Origin: a virus
Direction: 5' to 3' (one strand)
Length of the DNA stretch: 32,734 nt
Virus record (IMG/VR): IMGVR_UViG_3300030388_000609
Location: 1 to 32,734 of that record
Shown here: one piece after another, positions 24,959 through 31,759 of the stretch
How positions within the stretch are numbered: the first letter of the stretch is position 1
Layout: every line of letters begins with the position of its first letter
The notes under the pieces: generated by a model
What the model saw: only the letters and a program-made list of their open reading frames with translations
What the model was told of the DNA's origin: nothing
Databases searched by the model: none
Position numbers and translations under genes: made by a program

Positions 24959-25410
24959 AGTTTAAATTATCTAAGCGTAGCCTAGACAGGCTTGATGGTC
25001 TCGATGAGCGGTTAATCGCTGTAGTCAGGGGCGCTATCCATGTATCTAAGATAGACTTTGGTGTGATTTGTGGCATGCGTACCATAGATGAGCAGCGTGC
25101 GTTGGTTGAGAAGGGCGCTAGTCAAACCATGAAGAGTAAGCACCTGGACGGGTTGGCTGTGGATCTCATGGCTTACATTGGATCGCGTGGTTCTTGGGAG
25201 CTTAATCTTTATGATGACCTAGCTGATGCTATGGCTGAGTCGGCTCGTGATATAGATGTACCTATTAGATGGGGGGCAAGTTGGACAGTACCTAACATAG
25301 CTCAGTTCGATGGCACGATGGAGGATGCAATGAATAGTTACATCGATGAAAGAAGATCTCAAAACCGTAGACCTTTTATTGATGGACCTCACTTCGAACT
25401 TATGGTTTAA
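24955..25410 (+). CDS. Endolysin, M15 family metallopeptidase
   Basis: Cleaves peptide cross-links in the host cell wall, 151 residues. The zinc site is visible: SKHLDGLAVDLMAY gives H63 and D70, and GPHFE gives H146. GMRT at residues 40-43 holds the usual substrate-side arginine. No signal peptide or wall-binding domain is present, so export depends on the holin. It is the last gene of the rightward block. Confidence 0.92.
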   Translation: MKFKLSKRSLDRLDGLDERLIAVVRGAIHVSKIDFGVICGMRTIDEQRALVEKGASQTMKSKHLDGLAVDLMAYIGSRGSWELNLYDDLADAMAESARDIDVPIRWGASWTVPNIAQFDGTMEDAMNSYIDERRSQNRRPFIDGPHFELMV

Positions 25411-25517
25411 GGATCAGGTGGGTGGTATAATCTAAACAGTCTATGCCACGGGGTTCGGTTTGTTTTGGTTCGTGCTACCAAATGTGCCAGCATACAATAT
25501 CACAGCCACCCACACGA
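25411..25517. other. Convergent intergenic region
   Basis: It separates the rightward lysis genes from the leftward early genes. It holds an 8-bp inverted repeat, GTGGGTGG (25418-25425) and CCACCCAC (25506-25513), and a TTTGGT/ACCAAA hairpin (25464-25482). No classical terminator with a T-run is visible for either direction. Confidence 0.5.
25423..25431 (+). promoter_or_regulatory. Extended -10 promoter facing into the early operon
   Basis: TGGTATAAT is a perfect TGn-TATAAT extended -10 element in the 107-base gap between convergent blocks. No good -35 is present (TGGTTT at 25403). A transcript from about 25438 would run antisense to the leftward genes 25518-26419. Confidence 0.45.
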
Positions 25518-25748
25518 TCACTTAGTCCAAGGTCTAACTCTCGGTCTCTCTGTCCCAGATAGTTGATCTGTCTTTATACAAGCAGCCATACTATTCCGAG
25601 AGAACCCGTGGTATATTACCGGATAGATTGCATCACTTGCTTGTGAACATAGTTCTTGCGTTGGGAATATAACAGTTGATTTAAAGTCATACTCTTCTGC
25701 GTTTATAGTTACAGTGTAAGTTAAGACAAGAGCTACAAAGAATGTCAT
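25518..25748 (-). CDS. Small secreted protein, unknown
   Basis: 76 residues. The first 17 or so residues (MTFFVALVLTYTVTINA) look like a signal peptide with cleavage near INA-EE. Two cysteines remain (C34 and C57), which could form a disulfide in the periplasm. No family recognised. It overlaps the upstream regulator gene by four bases (ATGA). It could act at the envelope, for example on lysis or superinfection, but nothing shows this. Confidence 0.65.
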   Translation of the reverse strand: MTFFVALVLTYTVTINAEEYDFKSTVIFPTQELCSQASDAIYPVIYHGFSRNSMAACIKTDQLSGTERPRVRPWTK

Positions 25749-26419
25749 TGGCTTAGGTCTGCTCTTTGTACTTTAGAATAAGACCAGACCATATTTTTTT
25801 TACCTCTGATCTTTGTCCTTTCTTTATTTACAATTCCCTGCTTTCCCATCTTGTGCAACAGGGCTGTGATAGAATGTATTTCTAGATCTGTTTTTGCTAC
25901 TATCTCTGGCGCTGTTAGGTTCTCTCTACCTATGGCTAACATTATTAGCCTGCGCTTGATAACTGCTTCTTGCTGTCTAGTCTTTGATACAGCCTGTGGC
26001 TTGTTTGGTTTGCTTTTCTTTTCGTTCTCTTTCTGCATTAGATAAGCATATACTATCTCGTACTTTTCCCCTTGTGTTTTTGCTCCAGCGATTAGCGTCT
26101 TAAACTTCTTCTTTATGTACTCCTTCGAACGATCTCGACCAGAGCTGACAGTTCTTCCAACTGTTGTTTTAAGTTGTTTCTGTCCCTCTTCTCGGCTTGG
26201 ACTACCATTAAGTGCAGCAGCCGTTGCATTCTTTCTATCGCGGCGTTCTTCTGCTCTTGTTTCATTTGATCTTCTCCTATTGCATACGAATTTAATAGCG
26301 TACTTCTCTGCTATCTCTTCTATTATATCATAGCCTATTGAGAAATATGCTGATGCTTCCTTCATACTCAGTCCGAGTCGTGAAGCTTTCATACATATTA
26401 ATAAATCTTTATCTTGCAT
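25745..26419 (-). CDS. Two-headed HTH DNA-binding regulator
   Basis: 224 residues with AAGGAG before the start. The N-terminus (LGLSMKEASAYFSIGYDIIE, residues 15-34) resembles a helix-turn-helix, a basic linker rich in Arg/Lys follows (residues 48-140), and the C-terminus (NLTAPEIVAKTDLEIHSITA, then LLHKMGKQGIVNKERTK, residues about 166-203) resembles a winged helix. It is set apart from the operon by an intrinsic terminator, so it is probably expressed separately or by readthrough. It is a candidate activator of the late promoter motif; inference. Confidence 0.7.
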   Translation of the reverse strand: MQDKDLLICMKASRLGLSMKEASAYFSIGYDIIEEIAEKYAIKFVCNRRRSNETRAEERRDRKNATAAALNGSPSREEGQKQLKTTVGRTVSSGRDRSKEYIKKKFKTLIAGAKTQGEKYEIVYAYLMQKENEKKSKPNKPQAVSKTRQQEAVIKRRLIMLAIGRENLTAPEIVAKTDLEIHSITALLHKMGKQGIVNKERTKIRGKKNMVWSYSKVQRADLSQ

Positions 26420-26438
26420 TTCTACTCCTTGGTTAGTT

Positions 26439-26464
26439 AAAAAAGGACAGCCCGAAGGCTGCCC
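26439..26464 (-). terminator. Intrinsic terminator with UUCG loop
   Basis: Read on the minus strand: GGGCAGCC, TTCG, GGCTGTCC, then six T. The stem has eight pairs including one U-G wobble, with the very stable UUCG tetraloop. It follows the SSB-like gene and ends most early transcripts before the regulator. Confidence 0.9.
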
Positions 26465-26487
26465 AGTTAAGTCAGGAGAGAGTAACT

Positions 26488-26507
26488 ACCGAAGTAGGAG
26501 CTTCGGT
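26488..26507 (-). other. Second hairpin ahead of the terminator
   Basis: ACCGAAG pairs with CTTCGGT around a six-base loop, between the SSB-like gene's stop and the terminator. It lacks a T-run and may protect the mRNA 3' end or serve as a protein site. Confidence 0.5.
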
Positions 26508-26523
26508 TGAGAACATCTCTACC

Positions 26524-26895
26524 TTAGAACGGTATGGTGTCATCTGACAAGGGGCTTTGTGGTGCAGCAGTAGCACCTTGTAGCTTGTCGCTGATTTGGA
26601 ATGACATGTATGGCCTGTCATCCTTCATCTTCTTCCACCCTGCTATGCGCTTTGTCTCGCCCATCGGACCACTATAGTCAGGCGCACTTTCGTTGCCCTT
26701 CTTATCGTTCTCAAACAACACGCCAATCTTCTCATACATTTCGACAACTGCCTTGCCATCCTTGGTCTGGTCTTTAACTAACAAGACCTTCTTGCCTTCA
26801 CCATCTACGTTAATCCTACCTTGTAAGATAAGTGACTGCGTTGGGAACGGAGTAAATGCCGCGCCCTTGTTGGTATCATCGTATGTATCTGCCAT
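26524..26895 (-). CDS. Small protein with SSB-type acidic tail (candidate ssDNA-binding protein)
   Basis: 123 residues. The last residues SDDTIPF closely match the DDDIPF tip by which bacterial SSB recruits repair proteins. The body is strand-rich (SLILQGRINV, KKVLLVKDQT, VVEMYEKIGVLFEN, GWKKMKDDRPYMSFQISDKL), compatible with a small OB-like or DUF736-like fold. It is encoded next to an ERF annealing protein and a YqaJ exonuclease, the usual neighbours of a phage SSB. Classical SSB motifs are not clear, so the function is inferred from tail and context. Confidence 0.65.
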   Translation of the reverse strand: MADTYDDTNKGAAFTPFPTQSLILQGRINVDGEGKKVLLVKDQTKDGKAVVEMYEKIGVLFENDKKGNESAPDYSGPMGETKRIAGWKKMKDDRPYMSFQISDKLQGATAAPQSPLSDDTIPF

Positions 26896-26948
26896 GCTTC
26901 TGGCTCCTTAGTTTAAGTTAAAATTAAAAGGGGAGTTACCCCCTTTCT

Positions 26949-27416
26949 TTACCACCCGCTCGGTGCGGAGGGATCTTCTGATGACTTACCTTTGGTAACT
27001 TGTACTGAAGGCTTGCTTGCATCGTTGCCATCATCGTCTTCTGGCGCAAGGCAGGCCATGCCTAGCAGTCCGTATCTACGTGCGTAGGTTATAGCACTAC
27101 CTAAACCTTGCATGTCCTGTTTGCTAAGGGCTAGGTAAACCCTGCTTGAAAAGCGCTCTCCTGTAGTGTGAAGCAGCACTGTCTCAACGAATACACCGAG
27201 GTCATCACGGCCACATGGCTGCATGACTGCAAAGCCATTGGACTGAAACACCTTTGACGTTGCGTCAATCACTGCTTCGAGCGAGGCGTACCTGTTCTTG
27301 AAGTGTGGGTTGATGCTATCTTTCTTTACAGAAGTCATGCCTTGTTGGGCAGCTATCAAGGCTTTGACAGCTAAGGTACTGGTTGGGGAGTAACCACTGG
27401 TTAAAACATCGTTCAT
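26949..27416 (-). CDS. erf: ERF-family single-strand annealing protein
   Basis: Anneals complementary single strands during phage recombination, 155 residues. ERF features: NPHFKNRYASLEAVIDAT (residues 36-53), MQGLGSAITYARRYGLLGMA (102-121), and the acidic PEDDDGNDA after it. It is somewhat short for the family (P22 Erf is about 200 residues). Its start overlaps the YqaJ-like gene's stop by one base, so the pair is translationally coupled, as expected for a cooperating exonuclease and annealing protein. Confidence 0.92.
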   Translation of the reverse strand: MNDVLTSGYSPTSTLAVKALIAAQQGMTSVKKDSINPHFKNRYASLEAVIDATSKVFQSNGFAVMQPCGRDDLGVFVETVLLHTTGERFSSRVYLALSKQDMQGLGSAITYARRYGLLGMACLAPEDDDGNDASKPSVQVTKGKSSEDPSAPSGW

Positions 27417-28201
27417 TATATTCTCCTTGTTATGCGGAGTGATCCGCGTTTATCTCTCTTGACTACGAGTTGGTCACAGTAAACCTCTCGTTCGTTATCA
27501 CCGACCATTTGCTTGAGGTCTTTTTTGGCTGACTCAAATGCTTTGGCATCTGCTTCGAGCGTGCTGTAGGTATGGGCTGCGTCAACAAAGTGGTTGTCTG
27601 TTGTGGCGTCACGCTTGACCATGTCGTCCACCTTAATCTGGTCAGTCCCAAGTTGTATCGGCTGGTCATTACCAACTGGCTCTTCATCGCGTAGCACGTA
27701 ACCCCAGAAGTCTGACACCACTGCCCACATAGAATCGAAATACTTCTGATCGTAGCTGACATGCGCTGACTCCCACTTATTATTGCCAAAGATTACAGAA
27801 AGATACGCACCCTTTGCATTAGCTAAGTGCATGTATAGCTGCACTTGAGGCATGTAATAGTCGATAACCTTATCTAAAGTGTTGTAAGCATTAGTATGTT
27901 TGGCTTCTACTATTTGTATCTCATCATCAGCTGACTTACACATAGCATCCATCGTTCCCTTAACTGGAACTTCACCAATCGTATCCTTATAAGACTTCTG
28001 AAACCCTGATAGCTTTACATCGTACTCATCAGCAAACCATTTTAAATTAAAGTCTTCTGTATGCACACCCATCTGCACAGCTACGTTGCGAGACAAATCT
28101 TCTGACTCAGCACGTCCTGTCTTGACCTGCCATAATCCTAACCAGTTCCCCTGCATTATTTTTACGCAGTCAGAACCACCTATAAAACCCTTGCGTTCCA
28201 T
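27416..28201 (-). CDS. YqaJ-like PD-(D/E)XK exonuclease
   Basis: Degrades one strand of double-stranded ends for annealing, 261 residues. The nuclease core shows GTMDAM (D85), IVEAKH (E99, K101) and the downstream QVQLYMHLA helix (Q119, Q121), typical of the YqaJ/lambda Exo group. The N-terminus IGGSD (residues 7-11) and GVHTEDFNLKWF (about 45-56) fit too. AAGGAG precedes the start. The upstream gap carries a perfect inverted repeat. It pairs with the ERF protein next to it. Confidence 0.9.
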   Translation of the reverse strand: MERKGFIGGSDCVKIMQGNWLGLWQVKTGRAESEDLSRNVAVQMGVHTEDFNLKWFADEYDVKLSGFQKSYKDTIGEVPVKGTMDAMCKSADDEIQIVEAKHTNAYNTLDKVIDYYMPQVQLYMHLANAKGAYLSVIFGNNKWESAHVSYDQKYFDSMWAVVSDFWGYVLRDEEPVGNDQPIQLGTDQIKVDDMVKRDATTDNHFVDAAHTYSTLEADAKAFESAKKDLKQMVGDNEREVYCDQLVVKRDKRGSLRITRRI

Positions 28202-28262
28202 TACTTTCTCCTTTGTTTTCTGATAGTAACCTACTGCTTATGCGCAGTTAGATCAATCCAAT

Positions 28263-28277
28263 GTGACGTAGCGTCAC
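28263..28277. promoter_or_regulatory. Perfect inverted repeat before the exonuclease gene
   Basis: GTGACGTAGCGTCAC is a six-base palindrome with a three-base centre, touching the stop codon of the upstream gene. It lies 62 bases before the YqaJ-like start. It could be an operator; a loop of three bases is too short for a stable terminator, and no T-run follows. Confidence 0.5.
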
Positions 28278-28540
28278 TACTCTTGCTTGCCGTACTTTAG
28301 AAAGTCTTCTTCTGTAAGATATTGGAATTTCTTTAGGCGCTCTTTACTCAAGCCGCGAAGGTAGGGTTGACCTACTGCATCGCCATTGCGAATCCTATCT
28401 GCAATAACCTTATCGCTAACCAACTCATACTTGGATCGCTTGTACTCAAGTGCTTGGACAGGAGAGCTAGCTGCCTTACTGATGTGAGCATCCCATACAT
28501 TCTTACTGACTGCTGATCCTACTTGCTTAGGCTTATACAT
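28277..28540 (-). CDS. Hypothetical early protein
   Basis: 87 residues, basic and helical (MYKPKQVGSAVSKNVWDAHI, then YELVSDKVIADRIRNGDAVG). The C-terminus (LRGLSKERLKKFQYLTEEDF) is charged. No family recognised. It follows the HTH_39-like gene by two bases and probably belongs to the same mRNA. Confidence 0.65.
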   Translation of the reverse strand: MYKPKQVGSAVSKNVWDAHISKAASSPVQALEYKRSKYELVSDKVIADRIRNGDAVGQPYLRGLSKERLKKFQYLTEEDFLKYGKQE

Positions 28541-28542
28541 AT

Positions 28543-28761
28543 CTACCCTCTAACCCTTGATGGATTGTAATACTGTGCAACACGCGCGCCTGATTCAGTC
28601 TCGACCATAACTTTATCTACGTTATAACCTTCTTGCTTTAGGTCGCCGATCCTTGCAGCTAATCGAAAGCACCCGAAGGTAGCCAACGCATCTATTGCTG
28701 TGATGCGATACCCTTGGTTAAGGTATGCTTTGATTTGATTTGTTTGTGATACTTCACTCAT
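28543..28761 (-). CDS. HTH_39-like small DNA-binding protein
   Basis: 72 residues. The pattern QTNQIKAYLNQGYRITAIDA, LATFGCFRLAARIGDLKQEG, YNVDKVMVETESGARVAQYY is typical of the phage helix-turn-helix group Pfam calls HTH_39: an N-terminal helix, the GxRITxxDALxxFGCxRLAARIxDLK core (residues 17-43) and a C-terminal strand. Likely binds DNA to regulate early genes or aid replication; the target is unknown. Confidence 0.82.
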   Translation of the reverse strand: MSEVSQTNQIKAYLNQGYRITAIDALATFGCFRLAARIGDLKQEGYNVDKVMVETESGARVAQYYNPSRVRG

Positions 28762-28774
28762 GTCTTAGTTCTCC

Positions 28775-29245
28775 TTAGATTAGTTTCTCTGCTGCATAGA
28801 GAGCAATCAGTGTGGCTTCTGCTCGGCCATCATCCTTTACTCTAGCAAATAGGTGGGCGTATTGTGGAAGACGTTGCGTCACTAGCCCACGGCTAACACC
28901 CTTGTCTCTGTTTAATCCGAAGTGTTTCTTCCACACTGCGGGACTCACATATTGAATGGGTAAGTTGCAAGCTGCAATGCCCATCTCTAATTGACCAAAG
29001 CCTTGGCCAAATCTAAACGTGCTGCTAACCCCTTGATTAGGCATAGCATTTACACGTTCCACTACAGCTATGCATGATTCATCAGCCTCGTTACTGAGTA
29101 TCCTTAATAGCTCATGTAAATTAATTAAAGTTTTACCTTTAGGATTCTTGAATGTCGGCATGTCGTAGCACTCAAGCTTACCTGTGTCCGTCCAATATAG
29201 GCTAACTGCACCTGTAAATCCGGGGTCTATACCATAGATAAGCAT
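28775..29245 (-). CDS. RuvC-like Holliday junction resolvase
   Basis: Resolves branched DNA before packaging, 156 residues. RNase H-like fold with acidic residues in the expected places: GIDPGFTG (D7), AVVERVNAMP (E63), and VKDDGRAEATLIALYA (D138, D139, E143). The FGQGFGQLEMG segment (residues 79-89) and the KKHFGL lysines match bacteriophage RuvC homologues. A GGAGAG site lies upstream. It completes the recombination set with YqaJ, ERF and the SSB-like protein. Confidence 0.9.
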   Translation of the reverse strand: MLIYGIDPGFTGAVSLYWTDTGKLECYDMPTFKNPKGKTLINLHELLRILSNEADESCIAVVERVNAMPNQGVSSTFRFGQGFGQLEMGIAACNLPIQYVSPAVWKKHFGLNRDKGVSRGLVTQRLPQYAHLFARVKDDGRAEATLIALYAAEKLI

Positions 29246-29305
29246 GTTGCTCTCCTGTCTAGGTTACATAATTAATTTTTTATCGGTAACTAAATAGCTA
29301 ACAAC

Positions 29306-29593
29306 TTACCAATCGAGTGTTGGCTTGACTGCTTTCTCGATGCTGCTTTCCCATGCACCAGCTTGTAGTTTGACGCTGGGTTTTCTTATACGTTTGGGTT
29401 CGGTGCGCTTGGTAGGTGGTTTGATTTTGGATATAGCTTCTTGCCATCTGTCGTTCTCGTAACAGTGAAGGCACACAAACCAGTGCTTAACAGTAGACCC
29501 ACCATGTTCTTTAAGCAGGGCTACATAGTAATGTGTCTTGTCTTGGCACGCTATGCATATGCACGCGCTACCTTTTCTTGATCTCGATGTCAT
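29306..29593 (-). CDS. Small zinc-ribbon-like protein
   Basis: 95 residues. Two CxxC pairs, C13-IA-C16 and C41-LH-C44, suggest a zinc ribbon in the first half; the second half is basic and Pro-rich (KIKPPTKRTEPKRIRKPS). Possibly a nucleic-acid-binding accessory. It overlaps the upstream HTH gene by 26 bases. No family recognised. Confidence 0.65.
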   Translation of the reverse strand: MTSRSRKGSACICIACQDKTHYYVALLKEHGGSTVKHWFVCLHCYENDRWQEAISKIKPPTKRTEPKRIRKPSVKLQAGAWESSIEKAVKPTLDW

Positions 29594-29816
29594 AACCTAG
29601 TGCATCCAGCCAGCATATTAACATAAATCCTGATGGTATCCTCTTGTGGCTCTCCCACTTGTGGATAATTGAAGTTGTACAGCCCATCTTATGAGCTAAT
29701 CTTTCTTGGCTTAAGCCTTGCTTTAACCTTGCGTCTGTCAACATCTTTACCATTGGCTCGTAGTCCCTTGGTATAATCACGGGCTTGTTGTAGTAGGTAT
29801 AGTTCTCCAATGGCAT
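29568..29816 (-). CDS. XRE-type HTH protein
   Basis: 82 residues. The region MVKMLTDARLKQGLSQERLA, HKMGCTTSIIHKWESHKRIP (residues 22-61) is a clear Cro/C1-type helix-turn-helix, ending GFMLICWLDALGYDIEIKKR. Starting at 29816 it overlaps the upstream HTH gene by 128 bases in another frame. An internal ATG at 29753 would still include the HTH and shorten the overlap to 65 bases; GGGA lies about ten bases before it. Likely an early or lysis-timing regulator. Confidence 0.8.
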   Translation of the reverse strand: MPLENYTYYNKPVIIPRDYEPMVKMLTDARLKQGLSQERLAHKMGCTTSIIHKWESHKRIPSGFMLICWLDALGYDIEIKKR

Positions 29817-29973
29817 GATGTACTTTCAATGCAGTCTCATATCGAATCTCGGATGTTCCATTGACTGTTCTATAGTAAGTAGATGTAGGTATTTTTGCGT
29901 GTTGAAAAGATCTAAGCAGAGAGACCTTAGCCTCTGCTGCTTGATGAGTTATTGTTTTGAGATACGATTTCAT
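29689..29973 (-). CDS. Second HTH-like small protein, overlapping the XRE gene
   Basis: 94 residues. An HTH-like core lies in AAEAKVSLLRSFQHAKIPTS, TYYRTVNGTSEIRYETALKV (residues 12-51), then a helix and a very basic tail (DRRKVKARLKPRKISS). The tail is encoded in the stretch that also encodes the start of the XRE protein. No clear Shine-Dalgarno sequence; a small hairpin abuts the start. It may be real, or the tail may reflect a frame change; the HTH half is convincing. Confidence 0.65.
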   Translation of the reverse strand: MKSYLKTITHQAAEAKVSLLRSFQHAKIPTSTYYRTVNGTSEIRYETALKVHHAIGELYLLQQARDYTKGLRANGKDVDRRKVKARLKPRKISS

Positions 29974-29974
29974 G

Positions 29975-29988
29975 CTGCACTAATGCAG
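29975..29988 (-). promoter_or_regulatory. Inverted repeat abutting the HTH start codon
   Basis: CTGCA, four-base loop, TGCAG lies one base before the ATG at 29973. It sits where a ribosome binding site should be. It could be an operator or an RNA hairpin blocking initiation. Confidence 0.4.
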
Positions 29989-29992
29989 TGAT

Positions 29993-30211
29993 CTACTCTT
30001 CGTTGTCAAGATCCTCATCGTAATCATCCATCTCGATTTCACACCTGCCATCACAGGCATGGCATGTAGTGCTGACAACATCTACTTCTCCAATGTCTCG
30101 GTTAAAATTCTGAGGTCGTGGTACTTCAAGGTCTATAGTCCCATCGCCTGCACATGCAGGGCACACAATCATCATGCGTTTTAATCTGTGGACGCCTTGT
30201 AATTTAATCAT
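29993..30211 (-). CDS. Small DnaJ-type zinc-finger protein
   Basis: 72 residues with a GAGGAG site. Two CxxC(x)G motifs, CPACAGDG (C17, C20) and CHACDG (C50, C53), resemble the Cys-rich repeats of DnaJ. The C-terminus is strongly acidic (EIEMDDYDEDLDNEE). Probably a zinc-binding adaptor; similar small proteins are common in phage early regions. No further function is evident. Confidence 0.72.
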   Translation of the reverse strand: MIKLQGVHRLKRMMIVCPACAGDGTIDLEVPRPQNFNRDIGEVDVVSTTCHACDGRCEIEMDDYDEDLDNEE

Positions 30212-30225
30212 AACTAACTCCTCGT

Positions 30226-30429
30226 TTAGTAAGGGATTTCATCATCAACAACAGGGAAGACAAAGTTCTTTTCCCATGCTGTTGTACCTCGTTCAATAAA
30301 CTTAGCTCTATTAAACCTTGGATTATCTTTCTCAAGTTCATCTGCAATTGTATGCAAGTGAGAGGGCCACGGTATTAGTGGCCCAATCTTATCTGCAATG
30401 TATTCAAAGTGCTGACGTGTCATCTTCAT
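30226..30429 (-). CDS. Hypothetical early protein
   Basis: 67 residues. Helical N-terminus (MKMTRQHFEYIADKIGPLIP) and a mixed, aromatic C-terminus (AWEKNFVFPVVDDEIPY). The pattern resembles small early proteins of marine phages that I cannot name. It overlaps the DUF932-like gene by four bases (ATGA), so it is translationally coupled. Confidence 0.65.
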   Translation of the reverse strand: MKMTRQHFEYIADKIGPLIPWPSHLHTIADELEKDNPRFNRAKFIERGTTAWEKNFVFPVVDDEIPY

Positions 30430-31274
30430 ATTACTCTACCTTCTTTCATTGATGTCCATAAGTTGTGACGCATAGCATTACTTATTGCAGCCTCACGATT
30501 GTATCTCGCCACATGAGGGGCTCGAAGATCGTTCGTGTGTGTGGCCCATGAGGTCAGGCAGTTATACAATGCCCACTTGTTGCGACCGAGTAATCTAACC
30601 TCGTCTTGCCAACCTGATATTAAGTTTTCTAATTGACGTTCATTAGTCTTCTCGACTTGCTTCTGCTTAGTAGTTACTTTGCAAAGGGTGCTACGAAAGA
30701 AGTTCTCTGCTTGGTCATCGTTAAGCTGTGACTTCATCCATGACTGCCACTCTTCTGCTCTGTTCATGAAGTGGTCAGCGCCAGAGATTACTTTATCTGC
30801 GCTGCCTAATACATCGACTGATGCTGTATGCTTGAAGCGTGATCTCGCAATAAGATCTGGTGTTGTGCATCCATTGAGACACCATAACCTAAGAGCGTTA
30901 GCTTGCTGTGCAAATGCCCATGATCCATCGTAACTATTAAAGAAACTAATGCGGTACTTAATGATGTCACCTACTGATGGCTGCTGAATGATGTCACCGA
31001 ATACAATCTCACCTCGTATCTTGCGTCCATTATCTATAACACTTACGTTTACTTCGTAGTCAGTAGATAAGTTAGCTGCGTTGACACCATCTATGATTGA
31101 GTTAACAACGTCATCATGTGGTATGATACGGTATTGATTACCGTGTAAGCCAAGTGTGTCACCTGTATCTGTGCGAACCACACACTTATGATTCTGTATC
31201 TCATTGCCTTCTTCTGTAAAGACAGGCTGTAGTTCTACTGGAAAGTTGTAGTCCTCTGAATTGAAATCTAACAT
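30426..31274 (-). CDS. DUF932-like phage/plasmid protein
   Basis: 282 residues. The order GLHGNQYRIIPHDDVVNSII (residues 42-61), GRKIRGEIVFGD (83-94), YRISFFNSYDGSWAFAQQAN (107-126), LRLWCLNG (128-135), then a long helical C-terminus matches the DUF932 family found in phages and plasmids. Its biochemical role is unknown; it is generally an early, DNA-metabolism-linked gene. It overlaps the upstream gene by one base. A central member of the early operon. Confidence 0.82.
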   Translation of the reverse strand: MLDFNSEDYNFPVELQPVFTEEGNEIQNHKCVVRTDTGDTLGLHGNQYRIIPHDDVVNSIIDGVNAANLSTDYEVNVSVIDNGRKIRGEIVFGDIIQQPSVGDIIKYRISFFNSYDGSWAFAQQANALRLWCLNGCTTPDLIARSRFKHTASVDVLGSADKVISGADHFMNRAEEWQSWMKSQLNDDQAENFFRSTLCKVTTKQKQVEKTNERQLENLISGWQDEVRLLGRNKWALYNCLTSWATHTNDLRAPHVARYNREAAISNAMRHNLWTSMKEGRVI

Positions 31275-31462
31275 TACTTGTCACTCCTTTCATCTCTTAT
31301 TGGTAGGTTATTAAACTTTAGTTTATCAGCATCGCTACCAAACAGTTTGATTAGATAGCTTGATCCTGTGTCGTCTGTTATTTTTATACGTTTGACTGTG
31401 AACCCGTTGTAAATGACTGGTTCTATTGTAACTTCTTGTACTCTTTGGATAGTTACTTCCAC
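31274..31462 (-). CDS. Small hypothetical early protein
   Basis: 62 residues, strand-rich: MEVTIQRVQEVTIEPVIYNG, FTVKRIKITDDTGSSYLIKL. No family recognised. One-base overlap with the DUF932-like gene and 27 bases from the upstream gene support operon membership. Confidence 0.65.
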   Translation of the reverse strand: MEVTIQRVQEVTIEPVIYNGFTVKRIKITDDTGSSYLIKLFGSDADKLKFNNLPIRDERSDK

Positions 31463-31489
31463 TGTATGTCCTCCTAGACAATTTATTTA

Positions 31490-31759
31490 TTAGTTCTTTC
31501 CGTTCAGTTTTAGCTCACCTTCACAGGGTGGCTCCTCTTCCCAAGGCCCACATATATCAGCCAACTCTTTAGGTGTGATACCTGTCGTCAGGAACTCACG
31601 CTCATCAGCTGTGAGGTGTGAAGGCAAGGCATTTTTTATTAGCTCACCACCCTCCTCCCATGCCATTACTTGGGCATAGCTCACATCAATCATCATGCTA
31701 CTTAACTTATTAGTAAGCGCAGATCTTCTAACAAAATTATTAGGCATATTATTCCCCAT
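31490..31759 (-). CDS. Small hypothetical early protein
   Basis: 89 residues. Basic N-terminus (MGNNMPNNFVRRSALTNKLS) and acidic C-terminus (DICGPWEEEPPCEGEL). LTADEREFLTTGITPKEL (residues about 48-65) reads as two short helices. An internal ATG four codons on is an alternative start. Overlaps the upstream stop by one base. Function unknown. Confidence 0.65.
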   Translation of the reverse strand: MGNNMPNNFVRRSALTNKLSSMMIDVSYAQVMAWEEGGELIKNALPSHLTADEREFLTTGITPKELADICGPWEEEPPCEGELKLNGKN

